A DNA stretch of 64,000 nt from Desulforamulus ruminis DSM 2154 (GCF_000215085.1 NC_015589.1:372001-436000), one strand, 5' to 3'. Shown: positions 36,731-47,221, numbered from the stretch's first letter. Notes: generated by a model from the sequence alone, not told the origin. Made by a program: numbers and translations.

Positions 36731-38132
36731 AGTGATAAATTTTACCAGCCTTCGCTGGCGTTTGGGGATAAGCTATGCGGTGATGGCCATCCTTGTTACC
36801 GCGTTACTGACCGGCATGGCGGTGAAGACGTCCATGACCATTGCTTTAACCTCCCAGCAGGAAAAGGCTCTTTCCGCCATAAACGGAATCACCGACGCCT
36901 TTGCTCATTCTCTTACCTTATCCTCGGATCCGGCCCAGTCTGCTAAGCAGTTGGGGATGGCCGCCGGAGGGCGGGTTTTATGGTTGGGCCCGGACGATCG
37001 GGTTCGGGTGGATGGCTATGGCGAGGCCGGTTTAAGCGGTCAGGCTTTTCCCCTGCCCTCTCAACTCAAGGATCCGGAGGTCAAGAAAGCGGAGATTTAT
37101 GATACCGGGAAAAGCTGGGCTGCTTACACATCGGCGCCTTTAAAAATTGCCGGCAAATCTTCGGGGCGCCTTATCCTGGTACAGGACCTTTCGGCCCTGC
37201 GGCAGCAATACGTTCAGTTACAGCAGCGGCTTTGGCTGCTCGGGGGGGTATGCTCCATCCTGGTCACCGCCATGGGATTGTTTCTGGCCAATTCATTGTC
37301 CAGTCCCCTGGAAAGGCTGACCCGGGCCATCGGGCGTATCCGGGCCGGAGAACTGCACCAGTCGGTTCCTGCTGCCGGCAGCCGGGAGATGATCTGCCTA
37401 GCAGAAACTTTTAATGACATGGCCGCCCGGATTGCCCAATTGGATGAGCAAAGGCGCGCTTTTATAGCGGACGCGGCCCATGAACTTCGGACTCCCCTGG
37501 CTTCCCTGCAGGCCCTGGCCGAGGGCATGCAGCAGAACTCATCCCCCCAAACCGGAGAATTGGAGGCCTTTGTTCGCCAGACGGAAAGACTGGGCCGTTT
37601 AGTGGGCAGTCTGCTGCTGCTGGCCAAGCTGGATAACCCGGAGCTTCAAATAATACCGGTGCCCATAAAGGCCGGCAGCCTCTTGGAAGAGGCCCTCTGG
37701 GTCATGAAGCCTCTGGCTGCAGAACGTCAAGTTAAATTAGAAATGAAAGAAGCGGGAGAAGCCTGGATTGAGGGGGACCCGGACTGGCTGCACCAGGCTT
37801 TGGTGAATGTTCTCGGCAATGCGGTCTACTACACGCCTACAGGCGGCCGCATCGGTATACAAACCGAGATAAAACAAGGCCAGGTGCATGTGGTTATTGA
37901 GGATTCAGGAAAAGGGGTGCCCATGGAGGTTTTAACCCGGTTGGGAACCCGCTTCTTTCGTCCATCCACTGCCAGGGAACGGAGTTCCGGGGGCTCCGGC
38001 CTTGGACTGTCCATTGTTAAGGATATCCTCCGCCTGCACAACGGCAGGCTGGAGTTTGCGTCTCCTCCGGGAAAGGGTCTGACCGTTCGCCTAATTATCC
38101 CGGAAATTTCCCCGCCGGATCAAAATTTGTAA
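36711..38132 (+). CDS. Sensor histidine kinase
   Basis: 473 residues. Two membrane helices (about 17-40 and 170-192) flank an extracellular sensor of roughly 130 residues. HAMP follows, then HisKA with the phospho-acceptor His in DAAHELRTPLAS and an HATPase domain with NVLGNAVYYTP, DSGKGVP and GGSGLGLSIV. Partner of the overlapping response regulator. ATG 36711 overlaps the regulator by 20 bases; a GTG at 36732 with CAGGG upstream is an alternative start. Confidence 0.95.
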   Translation: MFWLRDRVINFTSLRWRLGISYAVMAILVTALLTGMAVKTSMTIALTSQQEKALSAINGITDAFAHSLTLSSDPAQSAKQLGMAAGGRVLWLGPDDRVRVDGYGEAGLSGQAFPLPSQLKDPEVKKAEIYDTGKSWAAYTSAPLKIAGKSSGRLILVQDLSALRQQYVQLQQRLWLLGGVCSILVTAMGLFLANSLSSPLERLTRAIGRIRAGELHQSVPAAGSREMICLAETFNDMAARIAQLDEQRRAFIADAAHELRTPLASLQALAEGMQQNSSPQTGELEAFVRQTERLGRLVGSLLLLAKLDNPELQIIPVPIKAGSLLEEALWVMKPLAAERQVKLEMKEAGEAWIEGDPDWLHQALVNVLGNAVYYTPTGGRIGIQTEIKQGQVHVVIEDSGKGVPMEVLTRLGTRFFRPSTARERSSGGSGLGLSIVKDILRLHNGRLEFASPPGKGLTVRLIIPEISPPDQNL

Positions 38133-38201
38133 CAACTTCTTAACATTTTGTAACAGGATTGCAAAATGAATGTGTTATAACTGGAGTAAGGAGGTTGAGT
38201 A

Positions 38202-39584
38202 ATGATGAAAAAGAGCCCATTGACCCGCCCCATCATTCTAGGAGTGGCAGCCGCGTGCCTGATTGCTGCGGTGATCTGGTTAAACCGACCTTTGCAACTC
38301 CCTTTTTTCAATCAATTTAACTCAATAGCCCAGGCACAATCCAAAGATAAGCCAAAAGCCCCTTCCAATATGGAGGCTCCGGATGTAAATCCTGCGGCTT
38401 TTAAAGATCAAGGGCTGCTTGCCTTTATTTGGAAGGATCTGCTGTACGCGCTGGATGGCAGTACCGGAGAGGTAAAACAACTGACGGAAGCCGGCAAAGC
38501 CTATCAACCCGCTTGGTCCCATGATGGTGAGTGGCTGGCTTTTATCCGGATAAGCGATGCAAGTTCCATGACCGGTCCTCTCTGGTTGGTACGCAGGGAC
38601 GGCACCCAGGCCCATCAGGTCCAGGGATTGCCCGAATCGGTGATGCCGGAGAGGTTTTCCTGGTCTCCTGGGGACAATGTTCTGGCGGTAAGTGCTGAAG
38701 ATGGTCTTTGGCTGGTGCCCACAGAGGGGGAACCCCGCCGGCTGGTTCCGGTATCCAGCGGATATCCCAGTTTCAGTTGGTCCCCGGACGGGAAGTCCAT
38801 CGCCTATAATATCACCCTTTCTTTAGAGGATCCCGATCTAGACAACAGGAAGGATGTCCTTTATATTGTGACTGTGGCGGATGGCAAAACAAACAAATAT
38901 CTGGAAACAAATGCCGGCATTCAATTAGTGGGCTGGCAGCCGGACGGCAAGGGACTGCTGTATTGGTTTAACCCTTCCCGTGGGGCTTCTGTGGCGGCAG
39001 ACGGTCTGGAACTATGGAGCCTCCAATTGGATGAAAAGGAGCCCAGAGCGTTGACCAGCGGGTTAACCTACCGGCAATGGCAGTCCTTTTCGCCCCAGGG
39101 ACAATTGCTGACCGTGGCCGGGGGGGACCGCATTGTCTGGTCCAACAAGAACCTGGCCCTTGTGGATCCTAAGACAGGAAAGGTTCAAAATATACCCAAC
39201 CCCAAGGGCTGCGTTGCATTGGATCCTCAATTCTCACCGGACGGTAAAAAGATCGCTTTTGTTGCCGCCAAAGACCTTGGCAGCGGTGTGTGGGGATTTG
39301 AAAAGACCGAGGATATTGCCAAATGGGTGGATTCACGCACCCTTTATATTGCCAATGCCGATGGGTCTGACGCCCGGGCTTTGGAGACGGCGGGAAAAGG
39401 GGTTTTTCAACCCTTCTGGTCCAAGGATGGAAAACATCTTTTGTATATGAAGGATAATGTTCTTTGGAGTATCGAGGTGGAAAATGGAAAACCGGAGAAA
39501 ATATTGGGCCCAATTGATGATCAGGATTTATTCGGTTTCTATGGTTTTGTCTCCTATTACAGTCTGGTAAAAGCTTTTAAGTAA
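38202..39584 (+). CDS. Membrane-anchored TolB/PD40-type beta-propeller protein
   Basis: 460 residues. One N-terminal membrane helix (IILGVAAACLIAAVIW, about 11-26), then repeated blade motifs: PAWSHDGEWLAF, FSWSPGDNVLAV, FSWSPDGKSIAY, PQFSPDGKKIAF and PFWSKDGKHLLY. The propeller should sit outside the membrane. It follows the kinase gene by 69 bases, so it may be its target or signal partner. Ligand unknown. Confidence 0.85.
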   Translation: MMKKSPLTRPIILGVAAACLIAAVIWLNRPLQLPFFNQFNSIAQAQSKDKPKAPSNMEAPDVNPAAFKDQGLLAFIWKDLLYALDGSTGEVKQLTEAGKAYQPAWSHDGEWLAFIRISDASSMTGPLWLVRRDGTQAHQVQGLPESVMPERFSWSPGDNVLAVSAEDGLWLVPTEGEPRRLVPVSSGYPSFSWSPDGKSIAYNITLSLEDPDLDNRKDVLYIVTVADGKTNKYLETNAGIQLVGWQPDGKGLLYWFNPSRGASVAADGLELWSLQLDEKEPRALTSGLTYRQWQSFSPQGQLLTVAGGDRIVWSNKNLALVDPKTGKVQNIPNPKGCVALDPQFSPDGKKIAFVAAKDLGSGVWGFEKTEDIAKWVDSRTLYIANADGSDARALETAGKGVFQPFWSKDGKHLLYMKDNVLWSIEVENGKPEKILGPIDDQDLFGFYGFVSYYSLVKAFK

Positions 39585-39597
39585 AGCTGCAACTTTT

Positions 39598-39645
39598 AAC
39601 GGCGGAAGAGAGGGGGAGCTCGCTCTTCTGCCGTTTTTTTATTTT
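39598..39645 (+). terminator. Terminator after the beta-propeller gene
   Basis: AACGGCGGAAGAG and CTCTTCTGCCGTT form a stem followed by a long T-run. Confidence 0.85.
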
Positions 39646-39851
39646 CCCGGGCCTCGAAAAATGAATACTGGAGACCCTTTAAATAAAGGATTTTTTGTAA
39701 TTTGGCCATTTGGACATAGCTATTCTTTATAACCCTATAAACATGAACTATTTTACAAAGGACCCGGATGTTTTTATAATGTGTATAAATTTTTGTTTGT
39801 GCAAGAACGAACGATTACAAGGCCTAAATTATAAAAAATGAGGTGAACAGG

Positions 39852-40073
39852 ATGTCCGATAGAAAACTTTTGGAATTGCGTATAGAGCTGGGAAGAGAGC
39901 GTCTGAGGGATATTGCCAAAGATTGCGGCGAAGGCAATCAACGGGTGGAGAGCTACCAAAAAAGGCTGGATAAACTGATTCGCCAGCTTAATCAAAAAAG
40001 TACTTCAAAGGTTATGGCTGATTCTAAGAGAATGACAGGTAGAGAAAAAGACCGGCAGTTGTATGGTTTATAG
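39852..40073 (+). CDS. Small Spo0E-like protein
   Basis: 73 residues. LRIELGRERLRDIAKD and SYQKRLDKLIRQ resemble the two-helix Spo0E phosphatase family, whose hallmark SQxLD is close to YQKRLD here. Such proteins remove phosphate from Spo0A and delay sporulation. The hallmark Ser is shifted and the C-terminus is extended and basic, so the assignment is tentative. AGGTGAAC precedes the ATG. Confidence 0.55.
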   Translation: MSDRKLLELRIELGRERLRDIAKDCGEGNQRVESYQKRLDKLIRQLNQKSTSKVMADSKRMTGREKDRQLYGL

Positions 40074-40263
40074 TTAAATTTCGCTCAATTGCTTATGGTG
40101 GAGAAGCTATAAAATCTTTTTGACAATTATCTCTTATACCGGGTATAAGCATGATGTATTTTACATTATCCTATGTAATTTCTATAATTTACATAGTGAA
40201 GATAATAACATACGCAATGCGGCGGCTAATCTGATCAAGGCCCGTGAAGCAGGGGGTGAATCA

Positions 40264-40602
40264 ATGGGTTATGAAACATTCCAACGATTAACCATTGAAA
40301 ATTTTGATGCCTGTACCTTTGATAGCGATACTCCCTCGCTGGTGTTTTTTGCTGCGGAAAGATGCAACATTTGTAAAGAGCTGCTGCCCATTATGGAAGA
40401 TTTTGTTGAGTATTATGCGGGCAGGCTAAATATTTATTATGTAGACGTAGATAAATATGCCGAGCTGCACAGACGCTTTCAATTAAGAGGGATTCCCCAG
40501 TTATTGATTTTTAAAGAAAATGAATTCAAGGATCGTATTGGCGGCTTGCATGAAAAGGAAGAGATTATGGAAACCATCGACAGCATCATTAATAAAAATT
40601 GA
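40264..40602 (+). CDS. Thioredoxin-family protein
   Basis: 112 residues with a thioredoxin fold and active site CNIC (in AAERCNICKELLP). The cis-proline loop reads RGIPQLLIF. Cytoplasmic; redox partner unknown. AGGGGGTGAATC precedes the ATG at 40264, so the longer upstream frame is not used. Confidence 0.88.
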   Translation: MGYETFQRLTIENFDACTFDSDTPSLVFFAAERCNICKELLPIMEDFVEYYAGRLNIYYVDVDKYAELHRRFQLRGIPQLLIFKENEFKDRIGGLHEKEEIMETIDSIINKN

Positions 40603-40642
40603 ATTGGTTTTAAACTTGGGTAAAATCCGTTGCGGATAGGAT

Positions 40643-40678
40643 AAAGCCTCCTGGACACTTCCGGGAGGTTTTGTAATA
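40643..40678 (+). terminator. Terminator after the thioredoxin gene
   Basis: GCCTCCTGG, a six-base loop, CCGGGAGG, then TTTTGT. Confidence 0.8.
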
Positions 40679-41003
40679 TTCCAGTTAAGGAACTAGGATC
40701 AATGGGTTAAATGCGCAACAAATGATCCTGTAAAAGGGAATATCCTAATCTGATCATGGGTGTGGTGATTATATTATTTGGGACGGTTATTATTATTGGC
40801 AACCCTAAGGTACTAGTTGATTTACGGAATAAATAGGGAGGAGGGGAATCATGAGTCAATGCCCATGAAGTTTAGAACGCTGCAATTGGTTGAACAAAAT
40901 GAATGGGGAGAGTTAAAACAGTCCTATAAAATAACGTAGTATGGTTCCGGCAGGATGAAATATTTAAGTAAATAAAGAATACCCGCATTTAGGCCTGTGA
41001 CAA
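40679..41003. other. Gene-poor stretch
   Basis: Contains a 26-codon hydrophobic frame (40756-40836, ILFGTVIIIG) with no clear ribosome binding site, probably a remnant, and a GGAGGAGGGG string followed by a very short frame. No gene supported. Confidence 0.4.
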
Positions 41004-41049
41004 AACCTAAGGACAAAAGCCCGGGGCAGGGGGCTTTTGTCCTTAGGTT
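41004..41049 (+). promoter_or_regulatory. 19-base-pair perfect hairpin ahead of a chemoreceptor gene
   Basis: AACCTAAGGACAAAAGCCC, an 8-base G-rich loop, and its exact complement. No T-run follows (GGTTATTAGGG), so it may be a leader structure rather than a terminator. It ends 50 bases before the start codon. Confidence 0.6.
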
Positions 41050-41098
41050 ATTAGGGAAAGCCAAGAGGATTAAAAGGTAGCTGGAAGGGGTTATACAT

Positions 41099-43039
41099 AT
41101 GAGAAATTTTTTTACGATTAAGAATAAACTGATAATCATTTTATTAGCCGTGGCCTTGGTTCCCGCCATTGCATCCACCATTTATCTGGCACAATATTCA
41201 TCCAAAATCGTTCAACAGGAGTTTATTAATAACACCAATAAACAAATTTTACAGGTAAACAATGCCATTAGTATTTTTTTTCAAAGTGTTAGTGAGAACT
41301 GTAAATTTTTCTCCATCAACGATACCGTGAAAAGGGCCGATACCACCATAACCTCTTACTTGGATAACCCGGGAGGAGCGGACGGACTCATCCAAATGAC
41401 GCCTTCTTTAAGCAGCGGCTTGGAGAAAGAGATCTACAATATTTACTCAACCTTTGCGGAATCCCATCCCAAGACCGCTTATGTATATCTGGCCACCGTT
41501 GATGGCGCGTATACTCAATGGCCCGATGGAAAAATAATGAGCCAATATGATCCCAGAGTAAAACTCTTTTACAATACCGCCATGGAAAATAAAGGGCAGG
41601 TCACCCGGACAAAACCTTATTTTTTCCCCGCAGATCAGGTTTTTCTGGTTAGCACGGTAACCACCATTACCGATTCCACCGGCCAGGTTGTGGGCGTTCA
41701 GGGATTGGATGTAAGCCTGGAAAGTATAACCGATATGATTAAAAATATAAAAATTGAAAAGACCGGCTACATTATGGTGACAGACGATGAAGGAACCATT
41801 ATCGCACATCCTAAAAAGCCTGAAATGAACGGCAAAAATTTAAAGGATCTAAAAAATGAAAAATTAAGTGCTGCTCTGAAAATGAACACAGGAGATTTTG
41901 AAGCAACCATTGACAACAAAGATTGTTTTGTCAATATTTATACCTCCGGGGAGACGGGCTGGAAATTCATGGCCATTGTGGAAAAGGCGGAATTAATGGA
42001 TAAATTCGGCACTATGGCAAAAAATCTATTTTTATTGTTAATGATACTTTTAGTGGGAATTGTTTTCATGGCTGTGGTGATTTCCAATAAGATATCCAAA
42101 CCAATCATCGCTTCCGCAGAGTTTGCCCGTGAAATTTCCAAAGGAAACCTGAAGGTAAAACCCATAGAGATGAAACGAAGTGACGAAAATGGTGTCTTGA
42201 TCGATTCCTTAAACAGTATGAGGGAAAACCTTAAGGAGGTAATTCAAGGCTTACAGGTTTCTTCCGTGGATTTAAGTGAGTCCGCTAAACAATTGGCCAA
42301 CCAATCCCAACAGACTTCCGCAGGCTCATCGGAGACTGCAGCCACCGTCAGCGAAATCGCCGCTACCATCGAGCAGGTGGCCAGTAACATACAGGAGGCG
42401 GCAGATTTGTCCGAAAAGGTTTCCAAGGAGGCGGAACAAGGTTCCGGCGGTGTTGAGAGAATCACCGGTCAAATGGAAACAATCTCCTGTTCCAATAAAG
42501 ATGCTGCCCGAGTGGTAGAAGAACTGGCGGAAACATTAAATCATGTTAATAAAATTGTATATTTAATCACCAATATAGCGGAACAAACCAATTTACTGGC
42601 CTTGAATGCAGCCATAGAGGCAGCCCGCGCAGGAGAGCACGGCCGGGGCTTTGCGGTGGTTGCCGATGAGGTAAGGAAACTGGCCGAACAATCCGCCAAC
42701 GCCGCCAAGGACATTACTGAAATCATTCATCAGGTTCAATTGGAGTCCCAGAAAGCGGTGGAGGCCATGACCGAGGGAAGTAAGCAGGTAAAAGAAGGGG
42801 TCCTGGTTGTAGAGGAAGTGGGCAACAATTTTAAGGGAATTACTGATTCCATTGAATTACTGGTAAAACAAATTCAAGGTGTTGCATCTGCAGCGGAACA
42901 GGTGGCTGCAGGGATTCAAAATGTTTCTGCCACGACAGAGGAACAAACGGCTGCCATGGAGGAAATATCCGCTGCCAATGAACAACTCAATCAAATGGCC
43001 AATCATCTAAATCAAATGGTTGAAAAATTTACTTTATAA
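41099..43039 (+). CDS. Methyl-accepting chemotaxis protein with double-Cache sensor
   Basis: 646 residues. A first membrane helix is at about 12-30; an external sensor of about 260 residues follows, with the Cache motifs [22 protein letters not shown] and a distal [18 protein letters not shown] second helix lies at about 300-320, then HAMP and the signalling domain with [20 protein letters not shown] and [16 protein letters not shown]. The dCache_1 fold often binds amino acids or other small ligands, but the ligand is unknown. It is distinct from the receptor at 9.3 kb, which has a smaller sensor. GAAGGGG precedes the ATG. Confidence 0.95.
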   Translation: MRNFFTIKNKLIIILLAVALVPAIASTIYLAQYSSKIVQQEFINNTNKQILQVNNAISIFFQSVSENCKFFSINDTVKRADTTITSYLDNPGGADGLIQMTPSLSSGLEKEIYNIYSTFAESHPKTAYVYLATVDGAYTQWPDGKIMSQYDPRVKLFYNTAMENKGQVTRTKPYFFPADQVFLVSTVTTITDSTGQVVGVQGLDVSLESITDMIKNIKIEKTGYIMVTDDEGTIIAHPKKPEMNGKNLKDLKNEKLSAALKMNTGDFEATIDNKDCFVNIYTSGETGWKFMAIVEKAELMDKFGTMAKNLFLLLMILLVGIVFMAVVISNKISKPIIASAEFAREISKGNLKVKPIEMKRSDENGVLIDSLNSMRENLKEVIQGLQVSSVDLSESAKQLANQSQQTSAGSSETAATVSEIAATIEQVASNIQEAADLSEKVSKEAEQGSGGVERITGQMETISCSNKDAARVVEELAETLNHVNKIVYLITNIAEQTNLLALNAAIEAARAGEHGRGFAVVADEVRKLAEQSANAAKDITEIIHQVQLESQKAVEAMTEGSKQVKEGVLVVEEVGNNFKGITDSIELLVKQIQGVASAAEQVAAGIQNVSATTEEQTAAMEEISAANEQLNQMANHLNQMVEKFTL

Positions 43040-43064
43040 AGTCTTAACAGTGGGGTCCCTGCCC

Positions 43065-43096
43065 ATGTCCGGTGACCAGCCAAGGTCACCGGACAT
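43065..43096 (+). terminator. Hairpin after the chemoreceptor
   Basis: ATGTCCGGTGACC, a short loop, GGTCACCGGACAT, then a T-rich tail. Confidence 0.8.
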
Positions 43097-43431
43097 TTCA
43101 TATTTTATGCCATAAAGAAATGTCGTAAAAAGGAAAATCTTATGTTTTATTTGTAAAAATTGAATAAACAGGATTAACGTATATTTGTTTTGCTTATACG
43201 GGGTATAATCACCAAGTATTGTACAGCAATTAACATAATTTTTATAATTAAAGTAATTAGTGAAGGTAAGAACTTACACAATAGTAGAAAGTGTCGAAAA
43301 GAGTCAGATGCACGACCGATACGTTGTCGGCTGGGTCTGATTTGGACAAAGGAGGAGTGACTGAACGTAATAAGATATACAGAGGTGAAATGGATTGTTC
43401 CGTGGCATGATAATAATGAGGAGGTCGTTAT
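43097..43431. other. Intergenic region with no further gene
   Basis: AT-rich. TTGCTTATACGGGGTATAAT near 43192-43212 could be part of a promoter for the following transporter gene. Nothing else was assigned. Confidence 0.35.
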
Positions 43432-44832
43432 ATGGCAGGAGGAATTAGCAATTCCACCAGTGGCAACAGTTATATGGACAATGCCAAAATGGGTAAAGAA
43501 CATGTTAAATTTTTAATCTTACTGGCACTAGCCTATGCCTTTGATCAAATGGATTTATTCACCTTTTCCTTTGTAGCTCCGGCGCTTACAAAGCACTGGG
43601 GAGTGTCCATGGAGTGGATCGGAGTTGTTAACTCAGTAACCTTTGTCGGTATGCTTTTTGGCTGCTGGTTCGGCGGCTGGGCTTCGGATAAGTATGGACG
43701 TAAAAAGACATTCTTATTTTCTGTTATCATTTTTTCTACTTTCTCCATTTTAAATGGTCTGTCTCCCAATAAAGAAATATTTATGGTAGCTAGAACAATG
43801 ACCGGTTTCGGTGTCTTATCAATGGTTGTCGTTGCCATGGTTTACATTGTAGAAATACTGCCGGCCGCCTCCAGAGGGAAATGGCAGGCCATTTCCCTGG
43901 CTACCGGTTTGTTAAGCATTCCGCTGCTGGGTCAGATTGCTCAGATCCTCATTCCGGCCAGCCCGGATGGTTGGCGCCATGTGTTTTACATTGGCGGATC
44001 CGGGTTCATTATTCTATACTTGGGTACCAAATGGTTAAAAGAATCACCCCGGTGGCTGATCACCCAGGGAAGATATGAAGAGGCGGAAAAAGTAATTCAA
44101 CATTTTGTACCGGATGTTAAAGTGGATATGAGTGTCGAGATCGCGGCTCATAAGGATACTAATGCAGAAAAAGCCCAAGAAACCAGCGGCCTCGCCATGA
44201 TTAAAGAGGTGTTTGGCAAAAAGTATCTTAAGAAAACCACTGTGCTTACCAATATGGTTATCTTTATCACCGTAGGATATTTTATCTTCTTCGGCTGGAT
44301 GCCTACTTTACTAAACGAGTATGGATTTACCATGGAAGACGCCCTGTGGATGAGCGCCCTAGTATCCTTTGGAAGCCCCATTGGTAACTATATCGCCGCT
44401 TTCTTTACCGATAAAGGCGGCAGAAAGGTTCCCATTGTTGTCTATAGCGTGGCGGTAGGGTTATTAACCATTGTTTTCGGTACGATCAAAGCTCCCCTGA
44501 TAATTGTCTTTGTGGGATTTGCTGTAAGGGTATTGATGGACGGCGTGTTTGTACTGATGTGGTCTTACCTGGCCGAAGCCTATCCCACCCATATTCGGAA
44601 CAGCGCCACCGGCTTCATTTACAGCTTAGGGCGGATTATGACTTCCGCTGCCATGCTGTTGGTGCCCATTATCTTCAAACAATTTGGCTACGGTGTATTG
44701 TTCGGTGTCATTGGCGCCATGTTCCTGATTGTAGCTGTGGTTACCGGTATTTGGGGCGAGCGTACTGCCGGTAAATCTCTGGAGGAAATTGCCGTTGAAG
44801 CAGCGGAAGAAGCGGCCCCGGCTAAAGCATAA
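43432..44832 (+). CDS. MFS transporter, sugar/organic acid type
   Basis: 466 residues, about 12 membrane helices. The MFS signature between helices 2 and 3 is GWASDKYGRKKTF, and ESPRWLITQGRYEEAEKV before the central loop is characteristic of the sugar/aromatic acid:proton symporter branch. The C-terminal RNSATGFIYSLGR matches. Substrate unknown. GGAGGTCGTTAT precedes the ATG. Confidence 0.9.
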   Translation: MAGGISNSTSGNSYMDNAKMGKEHVKFLILLALAYAFDQMDLFTFSFVAPALTKHWGVSMEWIGVVNSVTFVGMLFGCWFGGWASDKYGRKKTFLFSVIIFSTFSILNGLSPNKEIFMVARTMTGFGVLSMVVVAMVYIVEILPAASRGKWQAISLATGLLSIPLLGQIAQILIPASPDGWRHVFYIGGSGFIILYLGTKWLKESPRWLITQGRYEEAEKVIQHFVPDVKVDMSVEIAAHKDTNAEKAQETSGLAMIKEVFGKKYLKKTTVLTNMVIFITVGYFIFFGWMPTLLNEYGFTMEDALWMSALVSFGSPIGNYIAAFFTDKGGRKVPIVVYSVAVGLLTIVFGTIKAPLIIVFVGFAVRVLMDGVFVLMWSYLAEAYPTHIRNSATGFIYSLGRIMTSAAMLLVPIIFKQFGYGVLFGVIGAMFLIVAVVTGIWGERTAGKSLEEIAVEAAEEAAPAKA

Positions 44833-44962
44833 AAAAAAATGTTTATCCATGTTACTGCTCCCCATTATAAAGACCGGAGAAAGACATGCCGGGAAATTAA
44901 TTGGCGGGCTTAAAGTAAAGCAAGAAATTGAAGCGTTGGTTTGAACGAAGAATAAATGGCTG

Positions 44963-44996
44963 AGATAAAACCTCCTGGGTTCCAGGGGGTTTTATC
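44963..44996 (+). terminator. Hairpin after the MFS gene
   Basis: GATAAAACCTCCTGG, loop GTTC, CAGGGGGTTTTATC. Confidence 0.8.
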
Positions 44997-45026
44997 CATA
45001 CTTTTCATGTAAGGGTGGGTTCTGGA

Positions 45027-45926
45027 GTGCCATTAAAAGGCTATCTTTATGTAATTTTGTCTGCCATAGCTTCAGCCCTTCTTCCGGTTTTTTATAAACT
45101 GGGGTATCACATGCAGGTTACGACGGACACACTTTTGGCTATGCGTTTTTTTATATCGGCAGCGATTCTGATGACCCTTGCCGTTGCCACCAAAAAGATT
45201 CAATGGGCATCCCTAAAGCCCTGTTTGGGCACTCTGGCCGTACAGGCAGTTATTTATTTTGCAAGTGCGGTATTTTACATATTGGCTACCAAATATATGT
45301 TGGCTGCTGTAGCCAGTATGTTATTTTACGCTTATCCGGCCATCGTCCTATTGATTATGACCCTTTATTACCATGAAAAATTATCCGTGAAACGCCTTAT
45401 ATCATTGGGTTTGGTGATCCTGGGCTGCTTAATGGTGATTAATCTATTTAGCCAAGACTTTGATTTAAACTGGCAAGGGATTGCTTGCGGGCTGATGGGA
45501 GCCTTGATGTTTGCTATATATATCATCAGAGGTCAAAAAATCAGCAGGGAAATAGACCCCGTTACGGTGATTGCATGCATTACGACGATTTGCTCCTTAT
45601 TTGTGGTGCTGATTTTCCCTCCGGTAACCATGTTTACCAGTCCATTGACTCTCCCCCAATTTTTAGTGGGTTTAGGGTCGGCGGTCTTTTGTACGGTTCT
45701 GGCCTTAACTCTTTATTTAATGGGCTTGGCAAAGTTAGGAGCGAGCCGGACATCCATCATCAGCACCATTGAACTGGCCTTTACCATCGGGTTTGCTTGG
45801 CTAATTTTAAGTGAAAAACTTTCAGCCGTACAATTGCTGGGCAGTGCCAGTATTATTGCGGGGATTATCATATTACAAACAGAAACAGAAGAGGTACCGG
45901 AATACAGCAAAAAACCTTCCATATAA
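45027..45926 (+). CDS. EamA/DMT-family transporter
   Basis: About 299 residues with ten predicted membrane helices in two repeats of five, the EamA layout. MRFFISAAILMTL and the repeat GASRTSIISTIELAFTIGFAWLIL are diagnostic. Export of metabolites or amino acids is the usual role. GTG 45027 with AAGGGTGG upstream is preferred over 45015. A LysR gene follows in the same direction. Confidence 0.88.
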   Translation: MPLKGYLYVILSAIASALLPVFYKLGYHMQVTTDTLLAMRFFISAAILMTLAVATKKIQWASLKPCLGTLAVQAVIYFASAVFYILATKYMLAAVASMLFYAYPAIVLLIMTLYYHEKLSVKRLISLGLVILGCLMVINLFSQDFDLNWQGIACGLMGALMFAIYIIRGQKISREIDPVTVIACITTICSLFVVLIFPPVTMFTSPLTLPQFLVGLGSAVFCTVLALTLYLMGLAKLGASRTSIISTIELAFTIGFAWLILSEKLSAVQLLGSASIIAGIIILQTETEEVPEYSKKPSI

Positions 45927-46087
45927 AAAGACATCCTCCCGGGGTATAATAATATTAGAATTCAAAAAATCCCATGGACGGCTGCCAAATAATATTCCGA
46001 CATTTTGAAAGAACAAAAGGAACTTTCATTCATAGGGCAGATATAGTATGCTTTTTAAAATATGTTTTTTAGAATTGGGGTGATGAG

Positions 46088-46987
46088 ATGCGTTTAGAAC
46101 AACTCTATTATCTTGTTGAGATATACCAATCAAAGACAATTTCCCTGGCTGCCGAACGGGCGCATATTTCGCAGCCGGCGTTAAGTGCGGCCATAAGTAA
46201 GCTGGAAGATGAATTAGGGGTTCATCTATTAAAAAGAACCAATCATGGCGTTTCTCCCACTGAAATAGGAGAAACCATTATTCAGAAGGCCAAAGAAATC
46301 ATTGAAAGTGTTGAGGAAATTAAGCAAATTGCTAAAAGCAACGACCTGGAACTGAATGGCAATATTTCAATAGCGGTGGAGCCAGGCGTCAATATTACCA
46401 TTATGCCGGAGGTTCTTACGAATTTTAAATACAATCACCCCAAAGTAAACATATTTATAAAAGTGGGCGAGTCCAATAATATACTTCGGGATATCCAATC
46501 GGGTAAAGCAGATTTTGGTGTGATTTTAAAAACCGATGAGCTTATACAGGCAAAAGACGTCAAGCTAAGAGAACTATTTGTAGATGAACTGGTATTAATT
46601 GTCGGAAAACAAAGCCCCATTTCAGGCAAAGAATCCATTACCCTGAAGGAAGCCATGTCCCAGCCAATTGTTTTATACAATACAGAGTATGTAACCAATT
46701 GCGGGATATCCAGTATCTTAAGGAAGCACGGCGATCTTGACGTTTTATTTCGGGTAGATAATTTGGAAATGTTGGAAAAGGTACTGCTACACCGGGATTG
46801 TGCCGCTTTTATTCCTAGATTTATGGCTGAGGAATACGGCAGATCCAATGAGATCGTAACCGTTCCCATTAGTGATGTCCCTCTGGATATTACCATTGCC
46901 ATTATATGGTCCAATCGCCACCATTTATCAATGGTAGAGAAAGAATTGATTAAGGGGATAAAGTCCACCTGCTGTGATGTAAATTAG
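46088..46987 (+). CDS. LysR-type transcriptional regulator
   Basis: 299 residues. The N-terminal winged helix is QLYYLVEIYQSKTISLAAERA, then HISQPALSAAISKLEDELG; the C-terminal periplasmic-binding-like domain senses an unknown ligand. It follows the EamA gene, which it may regulate, though LysR targets are often divergent. GGGGTGATGAG precedes the start. Confidence 0.92.
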   Translation: MRLEQLYYLVEIYQSKTISLAAERAHISQPALSAAISKLEDELGVHLLKRTNHGVSPTEIGETIIQKAKEIIESVEEIKQIAKSNDLELNGNISIAVEPGVNITIMPEVLTNFKYNHPKVNIFIKVGESNNILRDIQSGKADFGVILKTDELIQAKDVKLRELFVDELVLIVGKQSPISGKESITLKEAMSQPIVLYNTEYVTNCGISSILRKHGDLDVLFRVDNLEMLEKVLLHRDCAAFIPRFMAEEYGRSNEIVTVPISDVPLDITIAIIWSNRHHLSMVEKELIKGIKSTCCDVN

Positions 46988-47037
46988 AGCAAAACAAAAC
47001 CGAGTCAGCGAAGACTCGGTTTTGTTTTGCTCTTTTA
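46987..47037 (+). terminator. Terminator after the LysR gene
   Basis: A 20-base-pair perfect stem (AGCAAAACAAAACCGAGTC and complement) followed by CTTTTAT, beginning at the LysR stop codon. Confidence 0.9.
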
Positions 47038-47221
47038 TCCGCCGGATTATAAGGTGCTTAAATAAATTGTCGATCCTAATCAAAAATTGTTATTTTTTTC
47101 AGGCAATATAAAAAATATAACTGTTGCCAGATGTGTCTTTTTTTGCCATAATGGAAATAAGTATAACTTATATTATGCGTATATAAAGTAATTCATTGTA
47201 AGACATGAAAAAATTCCTTAA

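Noticed and set aside
40756-40836. 26-codon hydrophobic frame as a gene
   Set aside because: No ribosome binding site and no neighbour explains it; likely a remnant.
41004-41098. Cyclic di-GMP riboswitch before the chemoreceptor gene
   Set aside because: GGTAGCTGG and AAAGCC near 41055-41085 recall the motif, but the required CACGCACAGGGC-type core is missing.
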